Shown here one piece after another: positions 7,894 through 18,338 of a stretch of 32,449 nucleotides of DNA (position 1 is its first letter; every line of letters begins with the position of its first letter). Origin of the DNA: Bacteroidota bacterium. Its GTDB lineage: Bacteria; Bacteroidota; Bacteroidia; Bacteroidales; Paludibacteraceae. The DNA is taken from assembly GCA_017860335.1 (NCBI GenBank), contig JAFNAU010000003.1, positions 1 through 32,449 of the forward strand, read 5' to 3'. Position numbers and translations under genes: made by a program. The notes below the pieces were generated by a model. The model did no database searches. It saw only the letters and a program-made list of their open reading frames with translations, and was not told the origin of the DNA.

Positions 7894-10356
7894 ATGAATA
7901 TTTCTTATAACTGGCTTAAAAATTACATTAATATTAATGTGTCGCCTGAACAGATTTCGAAAATACTGACCTCAATCGGGCTGGAAGTTGGTAGTGTGGA
8001 GCAAATTCAGACCGTAAAAGGCGGACTGGAAGGTCTAGTGGTGGGTGAAGTACTTAGCTGCGCCAAACATGGAAATTCGGACCATCTGCACGTGACAACC
8101 GTTAACATCGGTCAGACCGAACCACTGCAGATTGTATGTGGTGCTCCAAATGTGGCTGTCGGTCAGAAAGTTATTGTGGCAACGGTTGGTACAAAATTAT
8201 ACTCCGGCGACGAGTGTTTTACTATCAAACGGTCTAAAATCCGCGGCGTTGAATCATTCGGAATGATATGCGCCGAAGATGAAATCGGCATAGGAACAGA
8301 TCACGACGGTATAATGATTTTACCCGAAGATACAGAAGCTGGTATGCTTGCCAAAGACTATTTCGGTATTAAGGACGACACATTAATTGAAGTGGACATC
8401 ACCCCCAACCGCATTGACGCGGCATCCCATTATGGTGTTGCACGCGATCTGGCTGCATATTTTGCTCTGATTGATGACAGCGTGAAACTAACCAAACCGT
8501 CGGTCGACACTTTCAGGGTTGACAATACAAGTCTGTCCATCCCGGTGGTTATTGAAAACACGGCTGCCTGCCCAAGATATTCAGCCATCACCATTTCGGG
8601 CGTTACTGTGACTGAATCGCCAAACTGGCTCAAAGACAATCTGCTGGCTATCGGACTCCGTCCTATTAATAATATAGTAGATATTACCAACTTCATTCTG
8701 CACGAGCTGGGACAACCGCTCCATGCTTTTGATGCTGATAAAATTACGGCAGGTGAAGTGCGCGTAAAAAATCTGACTGAGGGAACTCGGTTCACTACCC
8801 TTGATGGTGTGGATCGCAAACTCAGCGTCGAAGATCTGATGATTTGCAACGGTGATGAACCGATGTGTATCGGAGGTGTTTTCGGAGGATTGAATTCCGG
8901 CGTAACAGAAGCTACCCGGAATATATTTCTCGAAAGTGCATACTTCAATCCGGTAAGCATCCGCAAGACTGCCCGCCGCCATGGCCTAAACACCGACGCT
9001 TCGTTCCGCTTCGAGCGCGGTTGCGATCCGGAAATCACCATCTTTGCCCTGAAACGTGCTGCACTGTTGATTCAGGAAATTGCCGGAGGCACTATTTCAT
9101 GCGAACCCGTGGATGAATATCCCGTACAATCACATCCATTCGATGTTACACTGAACAAAGAAAAAATTGACAGCCTGATCGGTAAAAAAATCGGCAGAGA
9201 TAATATTGCGAAAATCCTGAACGGACTGGAAATAGAAATCGTATCGGAGAATGACGAACAATTTCAGCTGAAAGTACCGGCATATCGCGTTGACGTGCAA
9301 CGTGACGTTGATGTAATCGAGGACATCCTCCGCATCTACGGATACAACAATGTTGAAATAGGCGATAAACTGGTTTCGACACTGAGCTATGCATCCAAAC
9401 CGGACAGCCACAAAATGCAGATACTTATCTCCGAGCAACTTACTGCACAGGGTTTCAATGAAGTGCTCAACAACTCACTGACCAAGGGAGGTTACTACAA
9501 CGGCCTTACAGCTTATCCCGAAACCGAAAGCGTAAAATTATTGAACCCGTTAAGCTCCGACCTGAATGTGATGCGTCAGACTTTATTATTTGGTGGTCTC
9601 GAAAACATTGCCCGCAACATTAATTACCGTAATGCCGATCTGAAACTGTATGAATTCGGCAATTGCTATCATTATGAAAATGAAAACAAAAATCCGGAAA
9701 ATCCGCTTGAAGCATACTCGGAAGAATATCACCTCGGAATGTGGATTACCGGTAATAAATTCACAGACTCGTGGACAGGTGGCACCCAGAAATCGAGTTT
9801 CTACGAACTGAAAGCTTACGTGCAAAATATTTTAACGCGTTTTGGCTTTAATCTGCGTACGCTAAAAACCGAAGAATTCACCGACGATTTGTTCGCCGAA
9901 GCGCTGAGGATAAGTTCTGCGAAAGGCACCTTACTCGCTACATACGGAATTGTAAATTCCGAAATGCGTAAAAGAACAGATGTGAATGCAGAAGTATATT
10001 ATGCCGACTTGGTTTGGAATAATATCCTTTCGGAGCTAAAAAATTCAGCGGTTAAATACTCCGAACTACCCAAATATCCGGAAGTGCGCCGCGATCTGGC
10101 ATTCCTGCTCGATAAAAACACCACGTTTGACGAAATTGAAAAAATCGCCTACGAAACAGAGAGAAAATTCCTGAAGAAAGTAAGTCTCTTTGACGTGTAT
10201 GAAGGCAAAAACCTGGAAGCAGGCAAGAAATCGTACGCGATATGTTTTATCCTTCAAGACGAAAGTAAAACCATGACCGACAATGTAATTGACGGAATAA
10301 TGCGTAAGATACAACAAAACATTGAAACCAGACTGAACGCTAAACTGAGAAGTTAA
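7894..10356 (+). CDS. pheT: Phenylalanine--tRNA ligase beta subunit
   Basis: 820 aa full length; 'MNISYNWLKNYIN', tRNA-binding domain, 'VDITPNRIDAASHYGVARDLAA', 'GLRPINNIVDITNFILHELGQPLHAFDADKI', C-terminal anticodon-binding-like domain. Confidence 0.97.
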   Translation: MNISYNWLKNYININVSPEQISKILTSIGLEVGSVEQIQTVKGGLEGLVVGEVLSCAKHGNSDHLHVTTVNIGQTEPLQIVCGAPNVAVGQKVIVATVGTKLYSGDECFTIKRSKIRGVESFGMICAEDEIGIGTDHDGIMILPEDTEAGMLAKDYFGIKDDTLIEVDITPNRIDAASHYGVARDLAAYFALIDDSVKLTKPSVDTFRVDNTSLSIPVVIENTAACPRYSAITISGVTVTESPNWLKDNLLAIGLRPINNIVDITNFILHELGQPLHAFDADKITAGEVRVKNLTEGTRFTTLDGVDRKLSVEDLMICNGDEPMCIGGVFGGLNSGVTEATRNIFLESAYFNPVSIRKTARRHGLNTDASFRFERGCDPEITIFALKRAALLIQEIAGGTISCEPVDEYPVQSHPFDVTLNKEKIDSLIGKKIGRDNIAKILNGLEIEIVSENDEQFQLKVPAYRVDVQRDVDVIEDILRIYGYNNVEIGDKLVSTLSYASKPDSHKMQILISEQLTAQGFNEVLNNSLTKGGYYNGLTAYPETESVKLLNPLSSDLNVMRQTLLFGGLENIARNINYRNADLKLYEFGNCYHYENENKNPENPLEAYSEEYHLGMWITGNKFTDSWTGGTQKSSFYELKAYVQNILTRFGFNLRTLKTEEFTDDLFAEALRISSAKGTLLATYGIVNSEMRKRTDVNAEVYYADLVWNNILSELKNSAVKYSELPKYPEVRRDLAFLLDKNTTFDEIEKIAYETERKFLKKVSLFDVYEGKNLEAGKKSYAICFILQDESKTMTDNVIDGIMRKIQQNIETRLNAKLRS
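10273..10302 (+). repeat. Left copy of a 30-bp perfect direct repeat, inside the 3' end of pheT
   Basis: ATGACCGACAATGTAATTGACGGAATAATG, identical to 32322..32351. Confidence 0.95.
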
Positions 10357-10381
10357 GCATTCGTATATAAAATTCTTATCC

Positions 10382-10413
10382 AAAAAAAGCTTTCAAAAAT
10401 GAAAGCTTTTTTT
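10382..10413. terminator. Intrinsic terminator after pheT (structurally bidirectional)
   Basis: AAAAAAAGCTTTCA-AAAA-TGAAAGCTTTTTTT, 14-bp perfect stem. Confidence 0.85.
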
Positions 10414-10435
10414 GTGTTTGTATGCCAACACAAAA

Positions 10436-10464
10436 AAACCGCTTATCTATTCGATAAACGGTTT
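10436..10464 (-). terminator. Second hairpin, terminator-like in the minus orientation
   Basis: AAACCG-c-TTATC-TATTC-GATAA-a-CGGTTT with an A-run on the left flank. Confidence 0.45.
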
Positions 10465-10601
10465 CCCTCTGATTAACAGAGTTTAAGTGCGTTTCTCCTT
10501 CTTTTTTCATCACCTAATATCAGCTTTCTTCTGTTATCATAAAATTAATCAATTATTCGGATATTAATACCCACAATTTCATTAATGAACTTTGAATCTG
10601 T

Positions 10602-10636
10602 ATCAAATTTACACAATGATGCAACAAATTTGACAG
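10602..10636 (+). promoter_or_regulatory. PUL regulatory element, copy 1 (ATCAAATTTACACAATGATGCAACAAATTTGACAG)
   Basis: 32/35 identical to copy 3 and 27/35 to copy 2, without gaps. Confidence 0.75.
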
Positions 10637-10656
10637 TCATTGGCATTAACTCAATC

Positions 10657-10664
10657 TATTTTTG
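10657..10664 (+). promoter_or_regulatory. -7 box TATTTTTG for the first PUL transcript
   Basis: TAnnTTTG match, 55 bp downstream of the start of element copy 1. Confidence 0.6.
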
Positions 10665-10709
10665 CTTTGTGATTTTACACCAGAATTAATATCCTAACAA
10701 TTTAATGAA

Positions 10710-13361
10710 ATGAGAAAATATTTTACCTTTTTAGCTGGAGCATTACTTTATACATTTATTGCAAATGCACAAACAACTATTTATGATGGAGAAACTGTTA
10801 CTCCTGATTTTTGGGATTTAGGAGGAAATCCCCCCAATGGTGTTTCGTGCCCTTCAAGTGCTAGCTGGACATTGAATGTTACAGGGAAAATGGATCTTCT
10901 TACTGAAGGATTAGTAAATCCTTTTCCAACTGGTTTAAATACAACAGAGAAAGTAGTTCGTACTGTTCGTTCTAAAGATGGAGAGGGTTGGGCTGGTGCT
11001 GCACTAAATATCGCTCCTTTAAATTTGGATATAAATTTGACAAATAAATTCAGCGTACTAGTTTATAAAGAAATTGAAGGTAATATTACAATGAAACTTG
11101 AAGGTGCAGGAAGCCAGGAAGTCACAGCCTACTATAATACCCCCGGTCAATGGCAGAAAATGGAATTTAGCTTTGATGCTTCAAACTTTTCTGGGTCGCC
11201 CACCACATTATTAGTGTTTCCACACAATCAAACAGGTCTGACGGAAACTATCCTCACATATTGGGATGAAGTAACCATGTATGATGCATCGAATAATCCT
11301 ACGGTAATATATAATGGTAACGATCCAGTTTCAGGTTTCTTTATAGATGGGTATTGGAGTCCTAACGGATCATTGAATAATTTGGAGACAGACATTTTCC
11401 CTAACCTATCTAAATCAGGTATAAATACCTCAAATCATGTTATACGACTTTTGCGTGCAAAAGATGGTGAAAGTTGGTGTGGTATAGGACTTGGAGGTTT
11501 AAATATTAATGTAAAATCAACTCCTGTAGTAAGCTTAATGATTCTAAAAAGCGTTTCAGGTAGAGTTGGAGTAAAGTTTGAGGGAGCTGGTTCTCAAGAA
11601 GTTTATGCTAATTATACAACTCCCGGACAATGGGCCAGACTGACTTTCACATTCAATAGTAGTAATTTTAGTGAAAATCCGAATACACTGATAATTTTTC
11701 CTCACTTTGAAGATACTAAAACGGTAAATCTTTCTGATCACTTACCAATGTATATTGATAACGTCTTATTAAGAGATAATTCAACGGTTTCAACTGACTT
11801 TTTTCGTTCAAGAACAACAGGATATTGGAGTGATGCAGGAACTTGGGAATCATCGTGCGACAGTGTCAATTGGGTTGCGGCGACTGCATTCCCTACATCG
11901 GAGGCATCATCGGTTACAATACAAAAAGGATATTTAGTAACAGTAGCAGAAAATGCCACAACTTCCATTCTAACACTAAATGCAGGAGCAAAGCTAACAC
12001 TAAATAAAGGCAAGACACTAAATATAACATGCATTAACATACTTAGTGACGAAGTCAATGGAACGGGTACTTTTGTAGATAATGGTACTTTTACTGCAAC
12101 AACAGCTAAAATTCACCAATACCTGACAAGCGGTAGAAACTGGTATGTATCAAGTCCTGTAAATTCAGCTACATGCAATGTATTTAGCTCAGCTACGTCT
12201 GTAGTAAGTTACAATGAGCCAAGTGCAGGATGGCCTTCAGAGAGTTCTTTTCTTACACCTATGAAAGGATATGTATCAACTGCTACAAAAACAGACGGAG
12301 CCATTACTTTCAGCGGAACACTAAATACTGGATTACAATCTATTGCTCTTACTCGTACTTCAGGCCAAACAAAAGAAGGTTTTAATTTAGTCGGGAATCC
12401 TTATCCTTCAAGCGTAAACTGGACATCAGAAATAGCGACTTCAGCGAATGCACTCCCAACAATTTGGTATCGGACAAAAGCAGCCGACGTATATACGTTC
12501 TACACTTATAATGCTGCTGGTGAAGGAATTGGTTCCCCTGCAGAAGGAACTGGTACAGTGCCTCCAATGCAGGCATTTTGGGTAAGAGCTAATTCTGGAG
12601 GTGGAACACTTACTTTTGATAATACTATGCGTTCGCATAGTGCAACAGCTAATCCACTGAAATCACCGACTGCAATTAAGACTAACCAACAGATATTACG
12701 TTTACAAGTCTCAAATGGAACAAACAGTGACGAAACAGTTGTGTACTTTAATGCAAATGCATCAAACGATTACGACTCCTTTGATTCACCAAAAATGTCA
12801 AATGCTAATGCAGCTATTCCTGAAATTTACACGATAGTTGGCTCAGAACAATTAGTTATTAATGGATTGAACAGTGTAACTTCAAACGAAGAGATAGCAC
12901 TTGGATTCACTACTGGTCAGTCGAATTCATTTACAATAAAAGCTTCTCAATTCAGTAATTTTGATTCAAATATAAAGATATTCCTGAGAGATAATTTATT
13001 GAATACTGAACAAGAGTTGACTGATGGTTCGGTTTACGGTTTTACTTCGGGCATAACTTCAACAAATACACGCTTCAGTGTCTTATTCAAATCATCAGCT
13101 GTTGCAACGAAAATAAAAAAAGCAAATGATAGTCAAACAGTAATATATATAAATGACAATAATCAAATAGTGGTTAATTGTAATGGAGATATTAGAAATG
13201 ATGCTTTGGTAACTGTATATAATGCAGTTGGCCAAAAATTGCAAACCAAACATATATCTGAAGCCATTACAACTATTAGCGCAACTTTCACCCCGGGAGT
13301 ATATTTAGTTACTGTAAAAAACGGAGCTCAAAGTTCCATTAAAGAAGTTATTCTTAATTAA
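10710..13361 (+). CDS. Secreted multi-module protein: two copies of the PUL-shared module plus T9SS-associated C-terminal region and sorting-domain-like tail
   Basis: 883 aa; signal peptide to 'ANAQ'; modules at residues ~22-195 and ~198-356; C-terminus 'ALVTVYNAVGQKLQTKHIS...TFTPGVYLVTVKNGAQSSIKEVILN' resembles type A T9SS CTDs. Confidence 0.75.
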   Translation: MRKYFTFLAGALLYTFIANAQTTIYDGETVTPDFWDLGGNPPNGVSCPSSASWTLNVTGKMDLLTEGLVNPFPTGLNTTEKVVRTVRSKDGEGWAGAALNIAPLNLDINLTNKFSVLVYKEIEGNITMKLEGAGSQEVTAYYNTPGQWQKMEFSFDASNFSGSPTTLLVFPHNQTGLTETILTYWDEVTMYDASNNPTVIYNGNDPVSGFFIDGYWSPNGSLNNLETDIFPNLSKSGINTSNHVIRLLRAKDGESWCGIGLGGLNINVKSTPVVSLMILKSVSGRVGVKFEGAGSQEVYANYTTPGQWARLTFTFNSSNFSENPNTLIIFPHFEDTKTVNLSDHLPMYIDNVLLRDNSTVSTDFFRSRTTGYWSDAGTWESSCDSVNWVAATAFPTSEASSVTIQKGYLVTVAENATTSILTLNAGAKLTLNKGKTLNITCINILSDEVNGTGTFVDNGTFTATTAKIHQYLTSGRNWYVSSPVNSATCNVFSSATSVVSYNEPSAGWPSESSFLTPMKGYVSTATKTDGAITFSGTLNTGLQSIALTRTSGQTKEGFNLVGNPYPSSVNWTSEIATSANALPTIWYRTKAADVYTFYTYNAAGEGIGSPAEGTGTVPPMQAFWVRANSGGGTLTFDNTMRSHSATANPLKSPTAIKTNQQILRLQVSNGTNSDETVVYFNANASNDYDSFDSPKMSNANAAIPEIYTIVGSEQLVINGLNSVTSNEEIALGFTTGQSNSFTIKASQFSNFDSNIKIFLRDNLLNTEQELTDGSVYGFTSGITSTNTRFSVLFKSSAVATKIKKANDSQTVIYINDNNQIVVNCNGDIRNDALVTVYNAVGQKLQTKHISEAITTISATFTPGVYLVTVKNGAQSSIKEVILN

Positions 13362-13401
13362 TTCTCAAATCAATAAAACATATCAGAATCAAATCTACAA
13401 T

Positions 13402-13587
13402 ATGAAAACACAAATTGAGAATACCCAAAAAAGACACTATGTTCGACCTGAATTAAGTCTTATTAAGCTAGATAATGAAATATCGTTAGCACTTGAGTCT
13501 TTTCCACCAGTTTTACCTGGAGAGGAGGATCTTTCAAAAACATCGGAATATTTCAATCATAATCCGTTTGAACCAAGAGTTTCTTGA
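13402..13587 (+). CDS. Small conserved-looking peptide of unknown function
   Basis: 61 aa MKTQIENTQKRHYVRPELSLIKLDNEISLALESFPPVLPGEEDLSKTSEYFNHNPFEPRVS; 40 bp after the 883-aa gene, same strand. Confidence 0.65.
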   Translation: MKTQIENTQKRHYVRPELSLIKLDNEISLALESFPPVLPGEEDLSKTSEYFNHNPFEPRVS

Positions 13588-13647
13588 TTCAAAGAATAAT
13601 AAAGTTGCTACTTTTTGAAACCAGAGGTAGAATATTTTCAAAAATGG

Positions 13648-13682
13648 ATCAAAAATACAAGATATTGCAACAAAATTGATAG
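13648..13682 (+). promoter_or_regulatory. PUL regulatory element, copy 2 (degenerate)
   Basis: ATCAAAAATACAAGATATTGCAACAAAATTGATAG; 27/35 match to copy 1 without gaps; TAAATTTA at 13703-13710 has the same 55-bp offset. Confidence 0.6.
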
Positions 13683-13753
13683 AAAATGATTTTTATTACC
13701 TCTAAATTTACACAAATATTTCAAACCAATTACTAATCAAATAATTAGATTTT

Positions 13754-15055
13754 ATGAAAAAATATTTTACAATTTTAGTTGGAGTTATATTAAGCTCATT
13801 TGTGGCAAATGCCCAAACAACAATTTATGATGGAGAAACTAATATTCCTGGAGGTTGGAGTATAGGTGGTGGATTTGGAACTGGATATGACGAAGGTCCT
13901 AACGGAGCTGATTGTCATAAGGGCGAAGGTTGGAAACTTTATGTCTCTGGAGAAATGGACATTATGAACGAAGGAGTGCCCAATCCGATTGTTTCGGGTG
14001 TAAATCTTACAGATAAGGTTGTTCGTCAAATAAGAAATACACACGGAGAAGGATGGGCAGGTGCAGGACTGGATATTTCCTCTTACAATGTAAATATATC
14101 ATTGACAAATAAATTCAGCGTGCTGATTAACAAACCGATCGAAGGCAATGTATCAATGGAGATAAATGGTGCTGGCGGACAAACAGTTTCACAGAATTAT
14201 ACAACTCCTGGTCAATGGCAAAAATTGACTTTCACTTTTGACCCAGCACAATTTACAGGGCATCCAACTACTTTGCTCATTCATCCTCACGATCAGGGAA
14301 GCTTTAGTGGTAATATCGTTACTTACTGGGACGAAGTTACGATGTATGATGCTTTGAACATTCCGACAGTTATTTACAATGGAAACGAAAAGATTGGAAG
14401 TCCAACAGCTCCTGGTTTCTTTGCTGATGGCTACTGGAGTCCGAATGGTGATTTGAGTGACATACTTCAAAATTCACCTTTCCCTAATCTGTTCAAAACG
14501 GGTATTAATACTTCTGATAATGTGATGCGATTTATAAGAGCCAAAGATGGAAGAAGTTGGTGTGGACTTGGGATTGGCGGACAGAATATTAATGTTGCCA
14601 GTACTCCGGAGTTTAGTGTAATGATTAATAAACCAGTCAGTGGCAAAGTGGGTATGAAGCTCGAGGGAGCTGGTTCACAAGAAATTTATGCTGACTACAC
14701 CACTCCTGGTCAATGGGAAAAATTAACTTTCACTTTTGACCCAGCGCAATTCACAGGAAACCCAAATACCATTATTATTTTCCCGCATTTTGAAGATACA
14801 AATCTTTCAGGTCAAAATTTAGCTGATCATATGCCGGTTTATATTGATAATGTGACAATGGGAGCTATATCAACATTTACGAACGTTGCAACAACATCTG
14901 CCAATGCCATTTCATACAAAATATACGACTTATCGGGGAATTATGTTGATGATAAAATCAACAAATTAAATAAAGGTATTTACATCAAGAAAATTTTATT
15001 TGACAATGGGAATATAGAAAGTGTAAAACTGATAATCAAAAATCAAAAATATTAA
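13754..15055 (+). CDS. Secreted protein with two copies of the PUL-shared module; short sorting-domain-like C-terminus
   Basis: 433 aa; N-terminus closely parallels the 883-aa protein (MKKYFTILVGVILSSFVANAQTTIYDGET); modules at residues ~22-200 and ~205-370. Confidence 0.75.
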   Translation: MKKYFTILVGVILSSFVANAQTTIYDGETNIPGGWSIGGGFGTGYDEGPNGADCHKGEGWKLYVSGEMDIMNEGVPNPIVSGVNLTDKVVRQIRNTHGEGWAGAGLDISSYNVNISLTNKFSVLINKPIEGNVSMEINGAGGQTVSQNYTTPGQWQKLTFTFDPAQFTGHPTTLLIHPHDQGSFSGNIVTYWDEVTMYDALNIPTVIYNGNEKIGSPTAPGFFADGYWSPNGDLSDILQNSPFPNLFKTGINTSDNVMRFIRAKDGRSWCGLGIGGQNINVASTPEFSVMINKPVSGKVGMKLEGAGSQEIYADYTTPGQWEKLTFTFDPAQFTGNPNTIIIFPHFEDTNLSGQNLADHMPVYIDNVTMGAISTFTNVATTSANAISYKIYDLSGNYVDDKINKLNKGIYIKKILFDNGNIESVKLIIKNQKY

Positions 15056-15141
15056 ACTAAAATAAATCTGAACACATTGCAATGTTGCAGATGTTTATTT
15101 CTATTTTGGTAATAAGTATCAATATTAAATCTAATAAAATC

Positions 15142-18100
15142 ATGAAGATTAAAAGCAAACTGAAAAGCAAAAATTTTCGGAAATTGAGTTTGTTGGTGTT
15201 TTATTGCACTATGAGTGCTGTAATAATGGCTCAGACAAAAACAGTTTCAGGGGTCGTGACCTCATCAGAAGATGGTGAGAAATTAATTGGTGTTTCCATT
15301 TTAGAAAAAGGGACAAGTACAGGAACTGTCACCGATGTAGATGGTAAGTATACTTTGACAAATAAAAGTGATATCTCGACATTAATATTCTCAATGGTGG
15401 GGATGAAAACAAAACAAGTTGCTGTTGGAAATAAAACTGTTATTAACGTGATTATGGAGCCTGATTCTAAACTTTTGGACCAGATAGTCGTAACAGGTTA
15501 TTCAAAACAAAAGAAAGCTGATTTGACCGGTGCAGTAACAGTTGTGGATGTTGACCAATTGAAGAAAATCACATCCAATAATCCTATTCAGGCACTACAA
15601 GGACGAGCACCAGGAGTAAACATTACAACAGATGGTTCACCAAGTGGATCGGGAACAACAGTTCGCATACGTGGTATAGGTTCAATCAATTCTAATATCG
15701 ATCCATTATATGTCATTGACGGAGTTGCCACTCAGGGTGGTATGCACGAAATGAACCCAAATGATATCGAGTCAATTCAGGTATTGAAGGATGCTTCTGC
15801 TGCATCAATATATGGATCAAAAGCAGCAAATGGAGTAATTATTATTACCACTAAAAAAGCAAAGGAAGGTCAGTTACAAGTGAATTTTGGTGCAAGAGCA
15901 AGTGCATCATGGTATGATTCGAAAATTCCAATGCTTGCCACTCAGGAGTATGGACAAGCTATGTGGCAAGCAAAAATAAATAGCGGTGACAAAAATCCCG
16001 ATGGATCGGGCTATGGATATAACTTTATTACTGGATATAATACAGATGGAACACCTAAATTGCTTCAGGTTATTGATCCAACTGCTGTTTATCTTGATAA
16101 CGATCCTACAAAATCGTATTATCACACAATGAAAATTTCCAATACCGATTGGTTCAATCAAATTACTCAAAAAGCCCTTTCACAATCTTATGATCTTTCA
16201 GTTCTTAGGGGAACGGATAAAGGAAATACCATGTTCTCTATGAACTATACAAATAATGATGGAATTATTAAGACAACCAATTTTGAACGTTTCTCTGCCC
16301 GTATTAATTCTGATACGAAATTGATAAATGGAAAATTGATAATTGGTGAGAATCTTTCTCTGAATAAAACAGGAGAAATCCAGGATCCGGGAGTTATGGA
16401 TCTGACTTTTCAAACACTACCTATTATTCCTGTACATACAGTAGATGGTATAGGATGGGGTGGACCGGTAGCAGGTATGAATGATCGTCAGAATCCTGTC
16501 AGACTATTGGAAGACAACAAACAAAACAAATATGATTATATGCGTTTGTTTGGGAATGTTTTTGCTGAATTGGAACTGATTAAGAATCTACATTTAAAAT
16601 CCAGTTTTGGTATTGACTACAGCGATTATTTCAAAAGAAGTATGCAATTGGCATACAGTTCCGGATATTTGAATAATAACCAAAATGGTGTGAACAATAA
16701 TCAGGGCCATTCCATAAAATGGACTTGGAGTAATACGTTGAATTATCAAAAAACTATTGGAAAAAATGCAGTTGATATTCTTCTTGGCACCGAAATGTAC
16801 AAACAACATGATGAAAGCTTTTGGGCACAACGTTTAGGTACAGGAAGTTATGTTAGCGAAGATCCTAATTACATGTATTTGGATGCTGGTACAGGCACTA
16901 TGTCACTTGGTGGTGGTGCTGCCGAAAACACATTATTGTCATATTTCGGTAAAGCCAACTATGTTTATGATCAAAAGTATCTGGCTTCGGTAACAGTTCG
17001 TCGCGACGGCTCTTCACGCTTCGGTAAAAACAATCAGTTTGGTACATTCCCCGCATTTTCATTGGGTTGGAGAATTAATCAGGAGAATTTCATGAAAGAT
17101 TTGTCTGCAATTTCTGACTTCAAATTGAGAGTTGGTTGGGGACAAACAGGTAATCAGGAAATTTCCAATGTGGGCACACGCTCAATTTATGTTACAGATT
17201 ATGCCGGAAATAATCCAACGTGGGATCCATCTACAAGTACAGCTTATGATATTACAGGGTCTACCACAGGTTCACTTCCTTCGGGATACCGCATTACTCA
17301 ACGTGGAAATGATAACCTAAAATGGGAAACTTCAACTCAAACAAATATTGGATTGGATTTTGGTTTTTTCAATCAGAAATTATACGGATCAATTGATTAT
17401 TTTATAAAAGACACCAAAGATTGCCTTATCAATCCTCCATATTTAGCTGCTATTGGAGAAGGTGGAAACCATTGGGTAAACGGAGCTTCAATACAAAACA
17501 AAGGATTTGAAGTATTGGTAGGTTATAGAAGTAAGATAGGATCTGACTTCAATTATGACATTACAGGTAACGCGGGTTCTTATATTAATGTTGTAACTTC
17601 TCTCCCTGCTGAGGTGGTTAATAATTATGGTGGAAATGGAACTACAGATAATATTCTGGGACATTCACTTGGTACATTTTATGGCTATGTAGCTGATGGT
17701 TTATTTAAAACACAAGATGAAGTTAATAATTCGGCAGAACAAAATGGAAAAGCACTCGGTAGGATTCGATACCGCGATATAAATGGCGATGGTGTAATTA
17801 ACGATAAAGACCGAACATGGATTGGTAATCCTAATCCGGATTTCACTTATGGATTAAATATAAATATGGAATACAAAGGATTCAATTTAACTTTATTCTT
17901 TCAGGGAGTTGGAAGAGTTGATTTGAATGATTATGCTGTGAAAAGTTTTACAGATTTCTGGAGTGTTCGAGAAACAGGATCAAATAAAGGTATCCGTTTA
18001 TTAAACGCATGGACACCTACCAACTCAAGTTCTACAATTCCAGCATTAACTTCCACAGACAGTAACAATGAATCTAGATTTTCAACTTATTACATCGAGA

Positions 18101-18318
18101 ATGGATCCTATTGTAAATTGAAAAATGTAGAATTGGGTTATAATGTCCCTCAAAAAGCATTGAAAGTGATACATCTAAGCAGAGTCCACTTATATGTTAG
18201 CGGTCAAAATATTTTCACAGTCAAAAGTAAAAGTTTTACAGGTATAGATCCTGAACGGCCAGATTTTGCATATCCATTGCCAATTACTTTTACTTCAGGC
18301 ATTAACGTTACATTCTAA
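15142..18318 (+). CDS. SusC/RagA-family TonB-linked outer membrane transporter (track start 15082; Met at 15142 preferred)
   Basis: CarboxypepD_reg-like 'KTVSGVVTSSEDGEKLIGVSILEKGTSTGTVTDVDGKYTL'; 'VVTGYSKQKKADLTGAVTVV'; 'ALQGRAPGVNI'; 'LYVIDG'; 'IESIQVLKDASAASIYGSKAANGVIIITTKK'. Confidence 0.95.
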   Translation: MKIKSKLKSKNFRKLSLLVFYCTMSAVIMAQTKTVSGVVTSSEDGEKLIGVSILEKGTSTGTVTDVDGKYTLTNKSDISTLIFSMVGMKTKQVAVGNKTVINVIMEPDSKLLDQIVVTGYSKQKKADLTGAVTVVDVDQLKKITSNNPIQALQGRAPGVNITTDGSPSGSGTTVRIRGIGSINSNIDPLYVIDGVATQGGMHEMNPNDIESIQVLKDASAASIYGSKAANGVIIITTKKAKEGQLQVNFGARASASWYDSKIPMLATQEYGQAMWQAKINSGDKNPDGSGYGYNFITGYNTDGTPKLLQVIDPTAVYLDNDPTKSYYHTMKISNTDWFNQITQKALSQSYDLSVLRGTDKGNTMFSMNYTNNDGIIKTTNFERFSARINSDTKLINGKLIIGENLSLNKTGEIQDPGVMDLTFQTLPIIPVHTVDGIGWGGPVAGMNDRQNPVRLLEDNKQNKYDYMRLFGNVFAELELIKNLHLKSSFGIDYSDYFKRSMQLAYSSGYLNNNQNGVNNNQGHSIKWTWSNTLNYQKTIGKNAVDILLGTEMYKQHDESFWAQRLGTGSYVSEDPNYMYLDAGTGTMSLGGGAAENTLLSYFGKANYVYDQKYLASVTVRRDGSSRFGKNNQFGTFPAFSLGWRINQENFMKDLSAISDFKLRVGWGQTGNQEISNVGTRSIYVTDYAGNNPTWDPSTSTAYDITGSTTGSLPSGYRITQRGNDNLKWETSTQTNIGLDFGFFNQKLYGSIDYFIKDTKDCLINPPYLAAIGEGGNHWVNGASIQNKGFEVLVGYRSKIGSDFNYDITGNAGSYINVVTSLPAEVVNNYGGNGTTDNILGHSLGTFYGYVADGLFKTQDEVNNSAEQNGKALGRIRYRDINGDGVINDKDRTWIGNPNPDFTYGLNINMEYKGFNLTLFFQGVGRVDLNDYAVKSFTDFWSVRETGSNKGIRLLNAWTPTNSSSTIPALTSTDSNNESRFSTYYIENGSYCKLKNVELGYNVPQKALKVIHLSRVHLYVSGQNIFTVKSKSFTGIDPERPDFAYPLPITFTSGINVTF

Positions 18319-18338
18319 ATCATTTAAATAACAAGACA

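Noticed and set aside
8430-9041. 203-aa minus-strand ORF inside pheT
   Set aside because: Antisense to a strongly conserved pheT coding region; no domain-like pattern; typical shadow ORF, as are the others at 8581, 9130, 9146, 9586 and 10066.
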